This document shows positions 7,323 through 16,068 of a stretch of DNA of 64,000 nt, piece by piece. Under the pieces are notes generated by a model that was given only the letters and a program-made list of their open reading frames with translations, did no database searches and had not been told where the DNA came from. The stretch spans positions 21,546-85,545 of the forward strand of contig NZ_MPHJ01000021.1 in the NCBI RefSeq assembly GCF_001957125.1. The letters run 5' to 3'. How positions within the stretch are numbered: the first letter of the stretch is position 1; each line of letters opens with the position of its first letter. Position numbers and translations under genes: made by a program. The DNA comes from Shewanella sp. UCD-KL12. GTDB lineage: Bacteria; Pseudomonadota; Gammaproteobacteria; Enterobacterales; Shewanellaceae.

Positions 7323-9479
7323 ATGAAGAGACTATTATTGACAGCAGCGCTAGCGGCGACCTTTTCCGCTCAAGCTGATGAAGGAATGTGGCAGCCATAC
7401 CAGCTTCCAGCGATGGCTGATGAGCTAAAGGCTAAAGGGTTAGAGATTGATGCAAAATCTATCTCTAAGTTAACGGAATTTCCAATGAATGCGGTTATAA
7501 GCCTAGGTGGCTGTACAGCATCATTTGTGTCTCCAAAAGGGTTAGCGGTCACTAATCATCATTGCGCCTATGGCTCGATTCAATATAACTCAACCCCAGA
7601 GAAAAACCTGCTTAAAGATGGTTTCTTAGCCAAGTCTTATGCCGACGAATTGCAGGCGACACCTGGCTCACGTATCTATGTCACCGAAGCTGTGACCGAT
7701 GTGACAGACAAGGTGAAGTCAGGCCAAATGAGTAAAGTTGGCAACGATTTCTATAAAGGCATAGAGCAACAAGAAAAAGCGCTAGTAGCCGAATGTGAAG
7801 CTGAAGATGGTTATCGTTGTCAGGTTTATAGCTTCCATGGTGGTCTTGAATATTACTTGGTTAAGCAACTAGAGATCCGCGATGTACGTTTAGTCTATAA
7901 CCCAGCAGCAAGCGTGGGTAAGTATGGCGGAGATATCGATAACTGGATGTGGCCACGTCACACGGGTGATTTCTCTTTCTACCGTGGTTATGTGTCAAAA
8001 GATGGCAAGCCTGCAGACTTTAGTAAAGATAACGTACCTTACGAGCCTAAGAGCTTCTTAAAAGTGTCGGCAAAAGGTGTGAGTGATGGCGATTTTGTCA
8101 TGGTGGCAGGCTACCCTGGTCGCACTAACCGCTACCGTACAGCCAATGAAGTTGAGAACCAGTTCGAGTGGGCATACCCAGAAGGTAAGATGCTACGCGA
8201 GCGCTTTATTGATCTGATTAAAGAGACTGCGCCAGAAGGCAGTGATGAGCGCATCAAGTATGAAAGCTTGATCGCAGGCTTAGCAAACTATGCCAAGAAC
8301 TTCACCTCTATGATTGAGTTCTACGGTAAGTCGACCATGCTTGCCGATCGTCAAGGGCGAGAGTCAGAGCTTGCTAGCTGGATCAATAAAGACAGTAAGC
8401 GTAAAGCAAAGTACGGCAAGACGCTTGCTGAACTGGATAAGTTGATTGCTGAAGGTCAAGAGCATCAAGCTCGCGATATTATCTTAGGCTATATCCGTTA
8501 TACCACTATGTTGCCAACCGCACGTAAGCTGTACCGCTTAGCCAATGAAAAGCAACTTGATGATATGGCGCGTGAGCCTGGGTATCAGGAACGTGACATG
8601 ATCCGCTTTAAGTCGAGCATGGAGCGTATCGATCGTCGTTATGCTGCCAGTGTCGATAAGGCCATTTTGTTCGATATGCTAAAACGTTACGCCGCACTGC
8701 CAGCGAGCGAGCGCATTGCTGCGTTGGACGAGGTATTCGGTATTGGTAAGAAGTTAGATGAGAAGAAGCTAAGCAAGACACTCGATAAGATGTATGCCAA
8801 AACTAAACTGGGTGATATGGATACTCGTCTAGCTTGGTTGGATAAGTCTGTGGGTGACTTTAAGTCGTCTAATGACCCTTTCATCAAGTTCGCCGTTGCC
8901 ATGTATGACACAGATATGAAGGCTGAGAAGAAAGATAAAGAGCTTGCGGGTAAACTTATGAAAGTGCGCCCTCAGTATATGGATGCCATCATTGCTTATA
9001 ACAATGAGAAAGGTAACCCTGTCTATGCTGATGCTAACTCAAGCCTACGTGTTACAGTTGGCCATGTGAAAGGCTATTCACCACAAGATGGTCTAAAGGC
9101 TGTGCCATTTACTCGTCTTGAAGGTATTTTAGCGAAAGACACTGGCGCCGATCCTTTCGATGCACCGTCTAAGCAGCTAGAACTTATCAAAGCCAAGCAG
9201 TATGGTGACTTCTACATGAAGTCAATCGACTCTGTGCCGGTTAACTTCCTATCGACGCTTGATACCACTGGTGGTAACTCAGGTTCACCGACCCTAAATG
9301 GCCGCGCTGAGTTAGTAGGCCTGTTATTTGATGGTGTTTACGAGAGTATTATCGGTGATTGGGGTTACGATCCTGACAGCAACCGTTCTATTCAAGTCGA
9401 TAGCCGTTACATGCTTTGGGTAATGAAGTATCTGGATAATGCAGATAACTTGTTAGCTGAGATGGAAATTGTTCACTAA
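7323..9479 (+). CDS. Dipeptidyl-peptidase, S46 family (DPP7-like)
   Basis: Secreted or periplasmic serine peptidase that removes dipeptides from the N-terminus of peptides. 718 residues, the usual S46 size, with a clear Sec signal peptide (MKRLLLTAALAATFSAQA, cleavage near 18). The chymotrypsin-like triad is visible: His in TNHHCAYG (about 78-81), Asp in the GGDIDNWMWPRHTGDF block (about residue 210-220) and Ser653 in TGGNSGSP. A helical domain fills the middle. The residue that distinguishes subfamilies (Gly in DPP7, Arg in DPP11) is in the segment LLFDGVYES, Gly671 here. This predicts hydrophobic rather than acidic P1 specificity. It is monocistronic, with the terminator at 9570-9596. Confidence 0.93.
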   Translation: MKRLLLTAALAATFSAQADEGMWQPYQLPAMADELKAKGLEIDAKSISKLTEFPMNAVISLGGCTASFVSPKGLAVTNHHCAYGSIQYNSTPEKNLLKDGFLAKSYADELQATPGSRIYVTEAVTDVTDKVKSGQMSKVGNDFYKGIEQQEKALVAECEAEDGYRCQVYSFHGGLEYYLVKQLEIRDVRLVYNPAASVGKYGGDIDNWMWPRHTGDFSFYRGYVSKDGKPADFSKDNVPYEPKSFLKVSAKGVSDGDFVMVAGYPGRTNRYRTANEVENQFEWAYPEGKMLRERFIDLIKETAPEGSDERIKYESLIAGLANYAKNFTSMIEFYGKSTMLADRQGRESELASWINKDSKRKAKYGKTLAELDKLIAEGQEHQARDIILGYIRYTTMLPTARKLYRLANEKQLDDMAREPGYQERDMIRFKSSMERIDRRYAASVDKAILFDMLKRYAALPASERIAALDEVFGIGKKLDEKKLSKTLDKMYAKTKLGDMDTRLAWLDKSVGDFKSSNDPFIKFAVAMYDTDMKAEKKDKELAGKLMKVRPQYMDAIIAYNNEKGNPVYADANSSLRVTVGHVKGYSPQDGLKAVPFTRLEGILAKDTGADPFDAPSKQLELIKAKQYGDFYMKSIDSVPVNFLSTLDTTGGNSGSPTLNGRAELVGLLFDGVYESIIGDWGYDPDSNRSIQVDSRYMLWVMKYLDNADNLLAEMEIVH

Positions 9480-9569
9480 TCATTAGTGGCGAGACTCGAG
9501 GTGCTAGTGTCTAGGCGTTGAACCTAGATGCTTACTTCGAACTGAAGGCTAAAAGTTAAAGTTAAACTA

Positions 9570-9596
9570 AGCGGGCACTGAGTTGCCTGCTTTTTT
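9570..9596 (+). terminator. Intrinsic terminator after the S46 peptidase
   Basis: AGCGGGCA (9570-9577) pairs with TGCCTGCT, including one G-U pair, followed by six T. Confidence 0.85.
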
Positions 9597-9660
9597 ATTG
9601 CCCTTAAATAAGGAGTTGGCCACTTGTCGGGTAACAAGTTTCAAATATCTTTTTAAAGTT

Positions 9661-9930
9661 GGTTTATTGGGCTGGTTTGGGCTTTCCAACTAGCAAGTTC
9701 CAAGTAGCTCTTTTGGAAACCCTAGACTGAAATGATACTTGGCAGCATATAGGGCACCAATATTTCATTGTTATCTACCGCCTGTCCGGCGAGGATAGTG
9801 TCAACACTTCTGTGACACGCTGTAGACCCATCCATGGGCGCTCTGCCATGACATCCATGTCACGGAAGGTCACAGCCGCGTTCACACCTGCATATTTATC
9901 TTTTCGATTTAAGCTCACTGGTCGTAATTA
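9661..9930. repeat. Dispersed intergenic repeat, copy 1
   Basis: Shares ordered blocks with the stretches at 10512-10840 and 11531-11930: AAGTAGCTCTTTT, ACTTGGCAG with GCACCAAT and TTTCATTGTTATCTACCGCCTG (9737-9784), TGTGACACGCTGTAG (9811-9825) and AAGGTCAC. It contains the inverted repeat GACAT-CC-ATGTC. No ORF of note crosses it and I recognise no RNA family. The remaining gap up to 10223 is AT-rich and holds nothing else I can support. Confidence 0.7.
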
Positions 9931-10223
9931 GACCTTGGATCAAGGCGACAGCTCGAGTCTTTGTATATCTTTATTTTTATTTTTATCTTGGTGAGCTCGG
10001 TGTAAGCGGAGCGCTTCGACTTAGAGGCTTGCAGCTAGTATTAAACTGTTATTTTGAACTAGGTGAGTTTACTTCAGATAAGTTGGCTGTGATTTATGGC
10101 GTTATATATCACTACACTTCACTTGAAAAATTTACTTAACATTACTCAGGCTTAGCGCTCATTTACATGTAAACGGTTAATATTTAATGACCTTCAAATG
10201 ACTCACATGAAATAGATGTAGCC

Positions 10224-10505
10224 ATGACCAATTTCCATCAACTTATGGTGTTAACTTTATGCGTGCTACTTGTGGGTGGCTGCACTCATTGCGAGCACGC
10301 TAAAGGTAGTAAGTCACGGCATACATTTGATTTTGAAAAACTAGATATAGACGCTGATGGAAAAATATCTAAGCAAGAGTTTTTAGATTCAATAACCTAC
10401 TCAAGCCCCCCAGAGCAACTATTTAACCAACTCGATAGTGATTCAGATGGCTATTTAAGCAAGAGTGAACTCAACTCAATCAAGCGGAGAAGACGTCATG
10501 GATAA
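10224..10505 (+). CDS. Small EF-hand lipoprotein
   Basis: 93 residues. A lipoprotein signal peptide ends at the lipobox LVGGC (Cys20). Two canonical EF-hand loops follow: DIDADGKISKQE (about 41-52) and DSDSDGYLSKSE (about 72-83). Both keep Asp/Asp/Asp-Gly at positions 1, 3, 5, 6 and Glu at 12, so Ca2+ binding is very likely. The C-terminus is basic (KRRRRHG). A periplasmic Ca2+-binding lipoprotein of unknown partner. It sits alone between two dispersed repeat copies. Confidence 0.85.
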   Translation: MTNFHQLMVLTLCVLLVGGCTHCEHAKGSKSRHTFDFEKLDIDADGKISKQEFLDSITYSSPPEQLFNQLDSDSDGYLSKSELNSIKRRRRHG

Positions 10506-10511
10506 TCATGC

Positions 10512-10840
10512 CGCACCTGCCAGCTAGCCAGTTTCAAGTAGCTCTTTTAGAGGCCACTGGGCAGGCTTAGTATTTGGCTGTATTCTGCATGCCAGTGTTT
10601 CATTGTAATTTTACGCCTGTGCGGCATGGATTGCGCTCCTATTACGAGAAGGTTCTGTGACACGCAGTAGCTCTTGATTTCATAAGAAGTAACCCTATAT
10701 ACGCTCTGCGGCATCCAACTATTTCCATATTCAAGAGCCAGTTCGATATCCCAATCTCTCGTTCAAAGAGTTTCACGCAGTGAAACTTCGCCCTAATGTC
10801 GAAGGTCACGTTTACACGGATGTGAATGAGTAAGTTCATA
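10512..10840. repeat. Dispersed intergenic repeat, copy 2
   Basis: Carries AAGTAGCTCTTTTAGAGG, ATTTGGCTGTATTCTGCATGCC followed by TTTCATTGTAATTTTACGCC (10572-10618), TGTGACACGCAGTAG (10656-10670), AAGGTCACGTTTACACGG and ATGTGAATGAGT (10820-10831), in the same order as the sister copies. A perfect hairpin TTTCACGCAGTGAAA lies near 10770. No gene is evident in 10506-10991. Confidence 0.7.
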
Positions 10841-10991
10841 TCTAGGTGGTTCTTAGGGTTAGGAAATGTATGGCAGCCTTATACAGTTTACTTTGCCGCC
10901 AAATACCCCCGCATTAACACGTGATGCACACTTGCCGTACAGTGAGCGAAGCGAAACCGGCAAGTGTAAGGAGTCACTCTTAAGTGCTTTG

Positions 10992-11417
10992 TTATGTGTC
11001 CATACTCATAGCGTACTCAGCACAACCAGTATGTTCACATACGTGCTCATTATCTACCTTAAAACCTTGAGATAGATAGAACTTGTAGGTTGCTACATTG
11101 TCTTTGTATACGTTTAAAGTCAATTCCGAACATTGTTCTTTAGCGTGTGCAATTAACTGCTTACCAATGCCTTGACCTTGATGTTCAGGTGAAACAAAAA
11201 TTGCTGCTAGCAGGTTTTCATATAACGAGTAGAAGCCAATGACGTTTCCGTTATTTTCGAACACATAAGTCTTCGATGCTGGTATATAGATTTCACGCAT
11301 ATTTGAGACTTGGGATTCCCAAAATTCCGCTGCGACAAAATCATGAGCTTGTATTGATGCTTTAAGCCAAATATCGAGAACTTGCTCGATATCCTCTGAT
11401 TTATACAGTCTGAACAT
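10992..11417 (-). CDS. GNAT family N-acetyltransferase, YjaB/PhnO-like
   Basis: 141 residues from the ATG at 11417 (MFRLYKSEDIEQVLDIWLKASIQAHDF). This is the usual N-terminus of this subgroup, so I prefer it to the farther upstream start at 11513. The acetyl-CoA-binding motif A is AIFVSPEHQGQGIGKQLI, with the Q/GxGxG/A pattern. Motif B (NVYKDNVATYKFYLSQGF) contains the conserved Asn and Tyr. It transfers acetyl from acetyl-CoA to an unknown small molecule or protein in the cytosol. It lies alone between repeat copies 2 and 3, a typical accessory location. Confidence 0.85.
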   Translation of the reverse strand: MFRLYKSEDIEQVLDIWLKASIQAHDFVAAEFWESQVSNMREIYIPASKTYVFENNGNVIGFYSLYENLLAAIFVSPEHQGQGIGKQLIAHAKEQCSELTLNVYKDNVATYKFYLSQGFKVDNEHVCEHTGCAEYAMSMDT

Positions 11418-11530
11418 TTTCCATTCAACTGAAAGTAAGTTGTAAAATAAGGGTTGTATTATGCCGGTTTTGGCGAGCAAATAATTGAAGATTTGCGATA
11501 ACTTAGGACTCATTTAGTCGCAAACACATA

Positions 11531-11930
11531 ATGTCAAATGAAGGTGTTTTAGGAATCATTGGGCTGGCTTGGTACTTGGCAGTATGCTGCATGCCAATTT
11601 TGCATAGTTATCTATCGCCTGCTGCGGGTGCTGTAAATGGATTTATGAATGCCACGATTACAAGGACAGAGAAGCTCCCGGCATCTGAAGACATTTCCCA
11701 TATCCCTATGGGTCAGATGTGAATGAGTGACCTTAAGTGCAAGTAATCTCTCGGTACGCTAGCTATTTCTTCATAGACCTCATCCCAGGGGCTCTGCGGT
11801 TTCACAGCAGTGAATGGATTCACAAATGCCGTGGGGACATGGATGTCATAGAGCGGCCTTGAAACCGAAGTCCTCGTGCCCATGTGCACCTCATTACTTA
11901 TCTCTTCGATTGAAGTTTACAGGCTTTATC
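11531..11930. repeat. Dispersed intergenic repeat, copy 3
   Basis: Contains ACTTGGCAGTATGCTGCATG followed by CCAATTTTGCATAGTTATCTATCGCCTG (11574-11620) and AGATGTGAATGAGT (11715-11728), as in the other copies. Farther on there is a segment with GGCTCTGCGG, CACAGCAGTGAATGG and GACAT-GG-ATGTC (about 11790-11850). A 63-codon ORF inside it is unlikely to be a gene. The rest of the 11418-12078 gap holds nothing else I can name. Confidence 0.7.
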
Positions 11931-12078
11931 TAAATCACTTTTTGACAAAAACGTGTTTTAAGTTGGCCTAGTGAATGTCCGTAAATGGCATATAATTACC
12001 GCCTTTACCAACTAAATATCTACTACGTTCTCCCCTGATAGTGATAAAATCTCCGCATCAGAAATACAGAGAAACTCT

Positions 12079-12417
12079 ATGTTTATCCATCATGTTAACG
12101 GCATCGATTGGCTGGTTATTACAGCTTTTGAAGAACTGAAAACTATGTTTATCGAAGAAGCCGGTGCGATCCCCCTTTGCTTCTCTACCGCCAGTGAATT
12201 GAACCTGATTAATCAAGCCAAGCGCACTTATGGATATTTGCCTACACTCAGCGGCGTAATCACCGATACCGGGACGTTTCAAAGCCTGGATAATGAAGAA
12301 GATTTGAACCCACAACTTGCCTGCCTAGTTGAGGATCGTGGTCGGGTGTTTATCTATCACGGCGGTTTTGTGGCTTTTGTGGATGACGAGCAAACCTTTA
12401 TTACCCGAATGGACTGA
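12079..12417 (+). CDS. Conserved-looking hypothetical protein, 112 aa
   Basis: I do not recognise the family. The protein is soluble, mildly acidic and has no signal peptide or membrane helix. Its start reads MFIHHVNGIDWLVITAFEELK. Its composition and clean spacing (own upstream region, ATG 60-80 bp after AT-rich promoter-like sequence) look like a real cytosolic gene. It is preceded by repeat copy 3 and followed by a 218-bp gap with a nested palindrome. Confidence 0.65.
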   Translation: MFIHHVNGIDWLVITAFEELKTMFIEEAGAIPLCFSTASELNLINQAKRTYGYLPTLSGVITDTGTFQSLDNEEDLNPQLACLVEDRGRVFIYHGGFVAFVDDEQTFITRMD

Positions 12418-12551
12418 AAATTATTAAGTAAGTTGAAATCGGACAATTGCATACCTGGTCGTTCATCCGCAAGCGGTTCGTGTATTAACAGGGGGCGAAT
12501 TGAATGGAGCCGGATCCTAGCTTCAATAAGAAAAGCAGGCCAAAACACAAA

Positions 12552-12598
12552 GCTAGACTCCGGCTAAAAAGCATTGCCGGAGCGACGATGAGTCTAGC
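12552..12598. repeat. Nested palindrome (hairpin) between genes
   Basis: The outer arms GCTAGACT (12552-12559) and AGTCTAGC (12591-12598) enclose the inner arms CCGGC and GCCGG around a TAAAAAGCATT loop. No long T-tract follows on either strand. It lies between converging genes (the 12079-12417 gene and rluF) and could be a rho-independent-like or stabilising structure. Confidence 0.55.
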
Positions 12599-12635
12599 CT
12601 CAACCAAATCAAGTAAGAGAAAATGTCATCAGCCT

Positions 12636-13484
12636 TCATTCCAAGGCTGACTTAAGGAGCGAAAGCTCTGAGTCAAACAGCTGTCTCATCTCGCCTTCTG
12701 CAAGTTTTCCTAGCGCTAAGCTCTGAATGCTTACCCGCTTAAGATCTATCACCTTATAACCCAAAGCCTGGCTCATGCGGCGGATCTGCCGATTAAGTCC
12801 TTGGGTGAGTATTATTTCAAACTTGTCGCTCGCTAGTCGGCTCATTTTACAGGGGAGGGTGGTAACATCTCGGTAGCAGACGCCTTTAGCCATACTGGTT
12901 AAGAAAGTGCTATCGAAGTCGCGTTCGACCTGTACGTGATAGCATTTGCTATGACCAAAATCTGGATGCATCAGCTTTTGGGTGAGCTGACCATCGTTCG
13001 TCAAGAGCATGAGCCCGCGGGAGTCTTTATCTAAGCGGCCTACGGGGTAGAGCCTTGGTGCGGTGGGCAGCAGGTGAATAAGCGAGTCAGGATCATCTGG
13101 TAGCAGCCTTGAGTCTGTCCCCACAGCTTTATTGAACATCCAATACTGCTTTTGCTCTATACCGGTAATCAACTCCCCATCAAACGCTAAGATCTCTTGG
13201 CTGGTTAGCGCTGGAAGGGCGTGACGACTATTGTTTTCAAGATCGTTTTCAAGATCGTTTTCAAGATCGTTTTCAAGATTGTTTTCACTACTATTTTTAC
13301 TATCGTGTTCATGAGCGCTTTCACTCGTGGCTAGGGTGCTCGTTAGCGTGATGGTATCTATATGGTTAGCGATACGGCCATCTATGGTAATTCTTGCATC
13401 ACGAATATGGCGAGTCGCTGCTCGACGGGAGCATAAGCCTGTCATGGCGAGGTATTTAGCTAAGCGAATTTTAGTTTCTGACAT
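12636..13484 (-). CDS. rluF: 23S rRNA pseudouridine synthase RluF-like
   Basis: Isomerises a uridine of 23S rRNA to pseudouridine (position 2604 in E. coli RluF). From ATG 13484 the protein has 282 residues. An N-terminal S4 RNA-binding domain (about 4-50, RLAKYLAMTGLCSRRAATRHI) is followed by the RsuA/RluB/E/F catalytic domain with the active-site Asp in GRLDKDSRGLMLLTNDG. NRQIRRM follows near the C-terminus. Between the two domains is a low-complexity insert made of ENDL repeats, encoded by a 12-bp tandem DNA repeat. The frame is open to an upstream start at 13535, but MSETKIRLAKYLA is the family start. Confidence 0.9.
   Translation of the reverse strand: MSETKIRLAKYLAMTGLCSRRAATRHIRDARITIDGRIANHIDTITLTSTLATSESAHEHDSKNSSENNLENDLENDLENDLENNSRHALPALTSQEILAFDGELITGIEQKQYWMFNKAVGTDSRLLPDDPDSLIHLLPTAPRLYPVGRLDKDSRGLMLLTNDGQLTQKLMHPDFGHSKCYHVQVERDFDSTFLTSMAKGVCYRDVTTLPCKMSRLASDKFEIILTQGLNRQIRRMSQALGYKVIDLKRVSIQSLALGKLAEGEMRQLFDSELSLLKSALE
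13233..13288. repeat. 12-bp in-frame microsatellite inside rluF
   Basis: Four units of GTTTTCAAGATC (the last ending in T) stand head to tail from 13233 to 13280, with a partial fifth unit. On the coding strand they give repeated Glu-Asn-Asp-Leu. The unit length keeps the frame, so copy-number change would only lengthen or shorten the linker. Confidence 0.97.
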
Positions 13485-13696
13485 CTCTAATTCTATGTGA
13501 TGAAGGGGGCATAATGAGCGCTGTGGGGCATGCACTTAGTGGAGCGCTTTGTTTATCTGAACATGCATAGAGTACCACTTTCGGCATCATGGCAGAGATA
13601 AAATTGATATCTGTTTAGGCTGCCTATGAAAAGCTTAGCGCTAGCCTTGTTAACGGTTAAAAACCTATAAGTGAGTTTTCTACTGCCAGCTACCAG

Positions 13697-14404
13697 CTAC
13701 CAGCTAGTTGCTTGGTTAGTTTTTTGTGCATGGTACTGCTCAATGGCTAATTTTCTGATATTCAGTGCCAGTAGCACACACCATAACATGGTGATATTTG
13801 TCTGTGCCCACATATTCAGTGCAACCCAGCAAACCTCACCTTTATCATGTAAGCAAGGTGAGAAGTCGAGTGTGTGCCAATCTAATTGATAGATAAGCCC
13901 TGATGCACTAATAAAGCCGAAAATGGCTAAGATGAACAGAGGGAAAGAGCAGATCTCTTTGTGGTTAAAGCGGCTGGTGATCGTGAATAGGTGCAGTACA
14001 AAGGTTCCAAGCAGAAAACTGGTTGAGACCAGTCTATGTTCATCGAGGTAATTGATAGGGAAAACGCCGATAAGTATGATGGATATGCCGACCCAAGATC
14101 CAGCTATAGAGAGGTAATGACTGAAGTCACCGAGTTTTAGCAAATAGAGTCCATACATAGCAAGCAAGATGCAGGATCCAGCCACAATCAGTGACATATT
14201 AAAGACATAGGCGAGCGGTGAGTGCATATAATCGCCAAGAAAATCGGAGCGTCTAAAAAACACCTGCATACCAATGTTTTGATATTCGGCCCACACAGAT
14301 ATTGAGATACCAATGGATGTCACGCAGGCGCCGACTAAGATCATGATGACAACGAGTCTATGCAGGTCGTAATGAGTCGAATGGGTATTTAGTTCACGTT
14401 GCAT
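13697..14404 (-). CDS. Multi-pass membrane protein, DUF998-like
   Basis: 235 residues with about six or seven hydrophobic helices (about 18-38, 65-90, 98-116, 123-141, 150-170, 200-222). A short basic N-terminus precedes the first helix, and no signal peptide or soluble domain is present. The arrangement, with a conserved-looking GVFPINYLDEHRLVS loop between helices four and five, fits the DUF998 group of uncharacterised membrane proteins (the FP-x-D-x-H-x-H-x-x-(S/A) region). Function unknown. It is divergent from nothing and separated from nhaC by a terminator. Confidence 0.6.
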   Translation of the reverse strand: MQRELNTHSTHYDLHRLVVIMILVGACVTSIGISISVWAEYQNIGMQVFFRRSDFLGDYMHSPLAYVFNMSLIVAGSCILLAMYGLYLLKLGDFSHYLSIAGSWVGISIILIGVFPINYLDEHRLVSTSFLLGTFVLHLFTITSRFNHKEICSFPLFILAIFGFISASGLIYQLDWHTLDFSPCLHDKGEVCWVALNMWAQTNITMLWCVLLALNIRKLAIEQYHAQKTNQATSW

Positions 14405-14450
14405 CACAATATCAGTTTTTCTCAGCTAGTTAGTTTTGCTCCCATAACAA

Positions 14451-14480
14451 AAAAGGAGTGCAGCAAGCTGCACTCCTTTT
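14451..14480 (-). terminator. Intrinsic terminator of the nhaC-family transcript
   Basis: AAAAGGAGTGCAG (14451-14463) pairs perfectly with CTGCACTCCTTTT (14468-14480) around CAAG. On the minus strand it ends in a T-run, so it stops transcription from the antiporter gene upstream of the DUF998-like gene. Confidence 0.88.
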
Positions 14481-14659
14481 CTTATATCGATGAGCATTTT
14501 CTCTGTCGATATTCAATGTCCTTATCAATTGAGCTACAGTAACCTGCCATTTTCAGAGGTACTAATAAGTGTAGCTTAAGTAGATAGTAATTTGCCCTAT
14601 TTAAGCTGTATCTGCAATACCACAATAGTTGTAGCCATTTTTAAACACTCAAGAATGAG

Positions 14660-16015
14660 TTAGCTGACTCGCTTACGCATGATGACGATTGAAACAGCAA
14701 CAACAGCCAATATCATACAGTACCAAGCGTGTGTCACGGCTTCTAGCGGTGAGATACTGAAGGTTGATGCGATAAGCAGAGCTTGAGCACCATATGGAAT
14801 CAATCCCTGAATAATACAGGAGAAGATATCTAAGATACTTGCTGCGCGCTTTGGGCTAACTTCATGCTTCTGAGCCAGTTCTTTAGCGATGTCACCTGTG
14901 ACAACAATCGATACGGTATTGTTAGCCACACAGGTGTTGGTTGCTGCAACAATACCCGCCATACCCAGTTCTGAAGCGCGAGTCGATGCACCGCCCTTAG
15001 CTTTAGAGAACTTAGCAATTAGCTTCTCTATCTGCTTACTTACAAAGGCCAGTCCACCCTGCTGTTGCATGAGCGCTGCTAATCCGCCAACCAGCATAGA
15101 GAGAATGAAGATCTCCTGCATGTTACCAAATCCGGTATAGATATCCTGGCCAAATTGAATAACGCCATAATCCATGGTGAGTAGACCTGTGATACCCGCA
15201 AGCAAGATACCGATAGTCAATACGACAAATACGTTAAGTCCAGATACCGCTAATACTAAAATCGTCAGGTAAGGGATGACTTTGACAAAGTCTATCTCTT
15301 GAGCCGCGACTTCAGCTTGGCCTTGGCCTGCAAAGGTAAAGGCTATTAATGTGATGATTGATGCTGGAATGGCAAAGATAAGGTTTTCTTTGAACTTATC
15401 TTTCATCTCACACCCTTGGGTACGCGTTGCAGCAATAGTGGTGTCTGAGATAATGGATAAGTTATCACCAAACAGTGCGCCTGAGATAACGGCACCAGCC
15501 ATAAGTGCAAGTTCAATTTGAGCTTCGTTAGCAACGCCGAGTGCGATAGGAGCAACCGCGGCAATTGTTCCCATAGAGGTACCCATTGCTGTGGCAATGA
15601 AAGCGGCAATCACAAAGAAGCCTGGGAGAAGCAGGTTAGATGGTACTAAAGATAGACCAAGTGCTACGGTTGCATCAACACCACCTGTCGCTTTAGCGAC
15701 CGCTGCAAATGCCCCTGCTAAAAGATAGATCAGACACATGGCAATGATATTGGCATGGCCAATACCTGCGATAAAGGTCTCTATACTCTGGTTGAGCCTT
15801 TGCTTTGAGATGATCAAGGCAAAGATAATAGCAGGTAAAATAGCGACTACACTTGGCAGTTGGTAAAAGGCAAAGTCTACGCCTTGGCTTTGAAAGTAAA
15901 CGCCTGCACCGATAAATAGTGCAAGGAATAGAAATAGTGGCAGTAGCGCTAAAAATGAGGCTGTAGGTGCGCCATTCTCTTGTGTGCTTTTAGGGGCATC
16001 GGTCGAAGTTGTCAA
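14660..16015 (-). CDS. NhaC-type antiporter or amino acid transporter
   Basis: Inner-membrane secondary transporter of 451 residues with about eleven to twelve helices. The signature SGALFGDNLSIISDTTIAATRTQG (about 178-201) and the AATNTCVANNTVSIVVTG segment are typical of the NhaC superfamily. This superfamily contains Na+/H+ antiporters and also transporters of lysine and other amino acids, so the substrate is open. The start is TTG at 16015 with AGAGAGAA upstream. The 5' region may contain a leader peptide and terminator (16069-16164). The transcript ends at 14451. Confidence 0.85.
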   Translation of the reverse strand: MTTSTDAPKSTQENGAPTASFLALLPLFLFLALFIGAGVYFQSQGVDFAFYQLPSVVAILPAIIFALIISKQRLNQSIETFIAGIGHANIIAMCLIYLLAGAFAAVAKATGGVDATVALGLSLVPSNLLLPGFFVIAAFIATAMGTSMGTIAAVAPIALGVANEAQIELALMAGAVISGALFGDNLSIISDTTIAATRTQGCEMKDKFKENLIFAIPASIITLIAFTFAGQGQAEVAAQEIDFVKVIPYLTILVLAVSGLNVFVVLTIGILLAGITGLLTMDYGVIQFGQDIYTGFGNMQEIFILSMLVGGLAALMQQQGGLAFVSKQIEKLIAKFSKAKGGASTRASELGMAGIVAATNTCVANNTVSIVVTGDIAKELAQKHEVSPKRAASILDIFSCIIQGLIPYGAQALLIASTFSISPLEAVTHAWYCMILAVVAVSIVIMRKRVS

Positions 16016-16068
16016 AATGTTCTCTCTTATCTTGTTAATCTAAGCTTTTGCACTCAGTTTTGTAACGT

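Noticed and set aside
11531..11722. 63-codon ORF as a gene
   Set aside because: It lies in dispersed repeat copy 3, has no ribosome binding site and its residues follow the repeat, not a protein family.
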